Source: Clostridium sp. CAG:1193 (GTDB taxonomy: Bacteria; Bacillota_I; Bacilli_A; RF39; UBA660). Taken from it: a stretch of 6,097 bases of DNA. Where the stretch lies: assembly GCA_000436255.1 (NCBI GenBank), contig HF990790.1, forward strand, positions 1 through 6,097, in the 5' to 3' direction. Of this stretch, positions 5,354 to 6,097 are shown piece by piece; within the stretch, counting starts at the first letter, position 1, and the number at the start of each line of letters is the position of its first letter. Position numbers and translations under genes: made by a program. The notes beneath the pieces are model-generated. The model ran no database searches. It worked only from the letters and a program-made list of their open reading frames with translations, and had not been told where the DNA came from.

Positions 5354-6097
5354 AAGTCTTTATTATATTCTCCACTATCAATAAGTTTATTAATATAGTT
5401 TACAACACTTTCTTTATCTTCTTTATATGTTACTCCTACCCATTTAGAGTTTGTATTAAGTACTGTTACATTAAATTTTCCATCCTTAATTCCATTTGCT
5501 AAAACTGTAGGTATTAAATATTCACATTTTTCTAAATTATCTTTATTTTCATCTAAAAACTCTTTAAATTTATCTTCTAAGTATTTAAATATTGAAGGTG
5601 TAAAAGACATCATATTCATAGATACTTTTGTATTACTATCAATTGTATACTCCCTGTTTGTTACAAGTGAAGTTGCATGTATAACTCCATCAACTCTTTC
5701 AATAACACTTTCATCAATACTTTCTAAGTATCCATTATTAATTATGCACACCCCTCTTTTAACACTACCATTTGATGTAAGTGTATTTATAACATCATAA
5801 CCTACTAAACTAAAACAATTTTCATTGTTATCAATAAATTTGCTAATAACAGAATATGCATCATTACCATAAAAATCATCAGCATTTATTATTACAAATG
5901 GTTCATGTATTACATCTTTAGCACACAATATTGCATGTGCTGTACCCCATGGTTTTACTCTAGAACCCTTATTATATCCACTAGGTATATTATCTAAACT
6001 TTGAAATACATATTCTACATTTACTTTATCTTCAATTCTCTTACCCACTGTTTCTCTAAATATTTCATAGTTTTCCTCTTTTATTATAAAAACTATT
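5344..6097 (-). CDS. Sugar-phosphate nucleotidyltransferase-like protein (5' end outside window)
   Basis: The frame is open from the window edge, giving 250 visible C-terminal residues. A GTG at 6048 is an internal valine, not the start: the 16 codons upstream (IVFIIKEENYEIFRET) continue in frame, matching the usual beta-strand and helix before GKRIEDKVNVEYVFQ. This is a GT-A/Rossmann-type NTP transferase resembling UTP-glucose-1-phosphate uridylyltransferases. The N-terminal G-x-G-x-R nucleotide loop is missing because about 60 residues lie outside the window. Visible family features are KPWGTAHA at fragment residues 48-55 (nucleotide/sugar binding), NADDFYG at 71-77 (metal-binding aspartates) and a late SMNMMSFTPSIF segment typical of the sugar-binding half. 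Family members transfer a nucleotidyl group to a sugar phosphate or related phospho-substrate for envelope precursors, but the substrate here cannot be read. It is upstream of, and overlaps by 10 nt, the small membrane-protein gene, and may lead the operon that includes ligA. Confidence 0.87.
   Translation of the reverse strand, partial: IVFIIKEENYEIFRETVGKRIEDKVNVEYVFQSLDNIPSGYNKGSRVKPWGTAHAILCAKDVIHEPFVIINADDFYGNDAYSVISKFIDNNENCFSLVGYDVINTLTSNGSVKRGVCIINNGYLESIDESVIERVDGVIHATSLVTNREYTIDSNTKVSMNMMSFTPSIFKYLEDKFKEFLDENKDNLEKCEYLIPTVLANGIKDGKFNVTVLNTNSKWVGVTYKEDKESVVNYINKLIDSGEYNKDLWG

Noticed and set aside
6046..6048. GTG at 6048 as the nucleotidyltransferase start
   Set aside because: The frame stays open to the window edge and the upstream residues fit the family fold; starting at 6048 would remove the essential N-terminal nucleotide-binding loop.
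1..6097. Possible CRISPR array, insertion sequence, tRNA or riboswitch
   Set aside because: No regularly spaced repeats, terminal inverted repeats with a transposase, cloverleaf-like segments or long structured leaders were seen; gaps between genes are all under 100 bases and are accounted for by promoters, ribosome sites and terminators.

Overview
The window is strongly AT-rich with very compact gene packing. Every supported gene lies on the minus strand, so transcription runs from position 6097 towards position 1. The standard bacterial code fits: Trp is TGG at the sites I checked, one gene ends in TGA with a terminator directly on it, and the others end in TAA. Together with a Gram-positive-type DHH/DHHA1 phosphoesterase, an NAD-dependent DNA ligase, acetate kinase and GGAGG/GGTGAT Shine-Dalgarno sites, this suggests a low-GC Bacillota-type bacterium, possibly one of the small-genome uncultured Bacilli related to Mollicutes. 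The lineage is inference; there is no rRNA here.

In transcription order there are four blocks. (1) 6097-3000: a sugar-phosphate nucleotidyltransferase whose N-terminus lies outside the window, a 113-residue single-pass membrane protein of unknown function, and ligA. The first two overlap by 10 nt and ligA begins 8 nt after the second, so this looks like a translationally coupled unit. It ends in a hairpin plus T-tract built over the ligA stop codon. (2) 2946-768: a putative promoter, ackA, and a DHH/DHHA1 phosphoesterase of the NrnA/YtqI type whose start codon overlaps the ackA stop (TAATG). It ends in a second hairpin over its stop codon. (3) 757-95: a good extended -10 promoter, the essential ribosome-assembly GTPase engB, and a weaker AT-only-style hairpin that starts in the engB stop codon. 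(4) 59-1: the first 19 codons of a further gene that runs off the window, with no convincing promoter of its own.

The genes are housekeeping functions: DNA replication and repair (LigA), acetate/ATP metabolism (AckA), turnover of nanoRNA or phosphoadenosine-type nucleotides (the DHH protein) and large-subunit assembly (EngB). I see no mobile element, CRISPR array, RNA gene or evident novel defence or biosynthetic system. The only truly unexplained protein is the small membrane protein between the nucleotidyltransferase and ligA. The most distinctive features are architectural: terminators embedded in 3' coding ends, predicted leaders of only about 10-16 nt, and a shared right-shifted Shine-Dalgarno element before engB and the gene after it. 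All intergenic gaps are under 100 bases.
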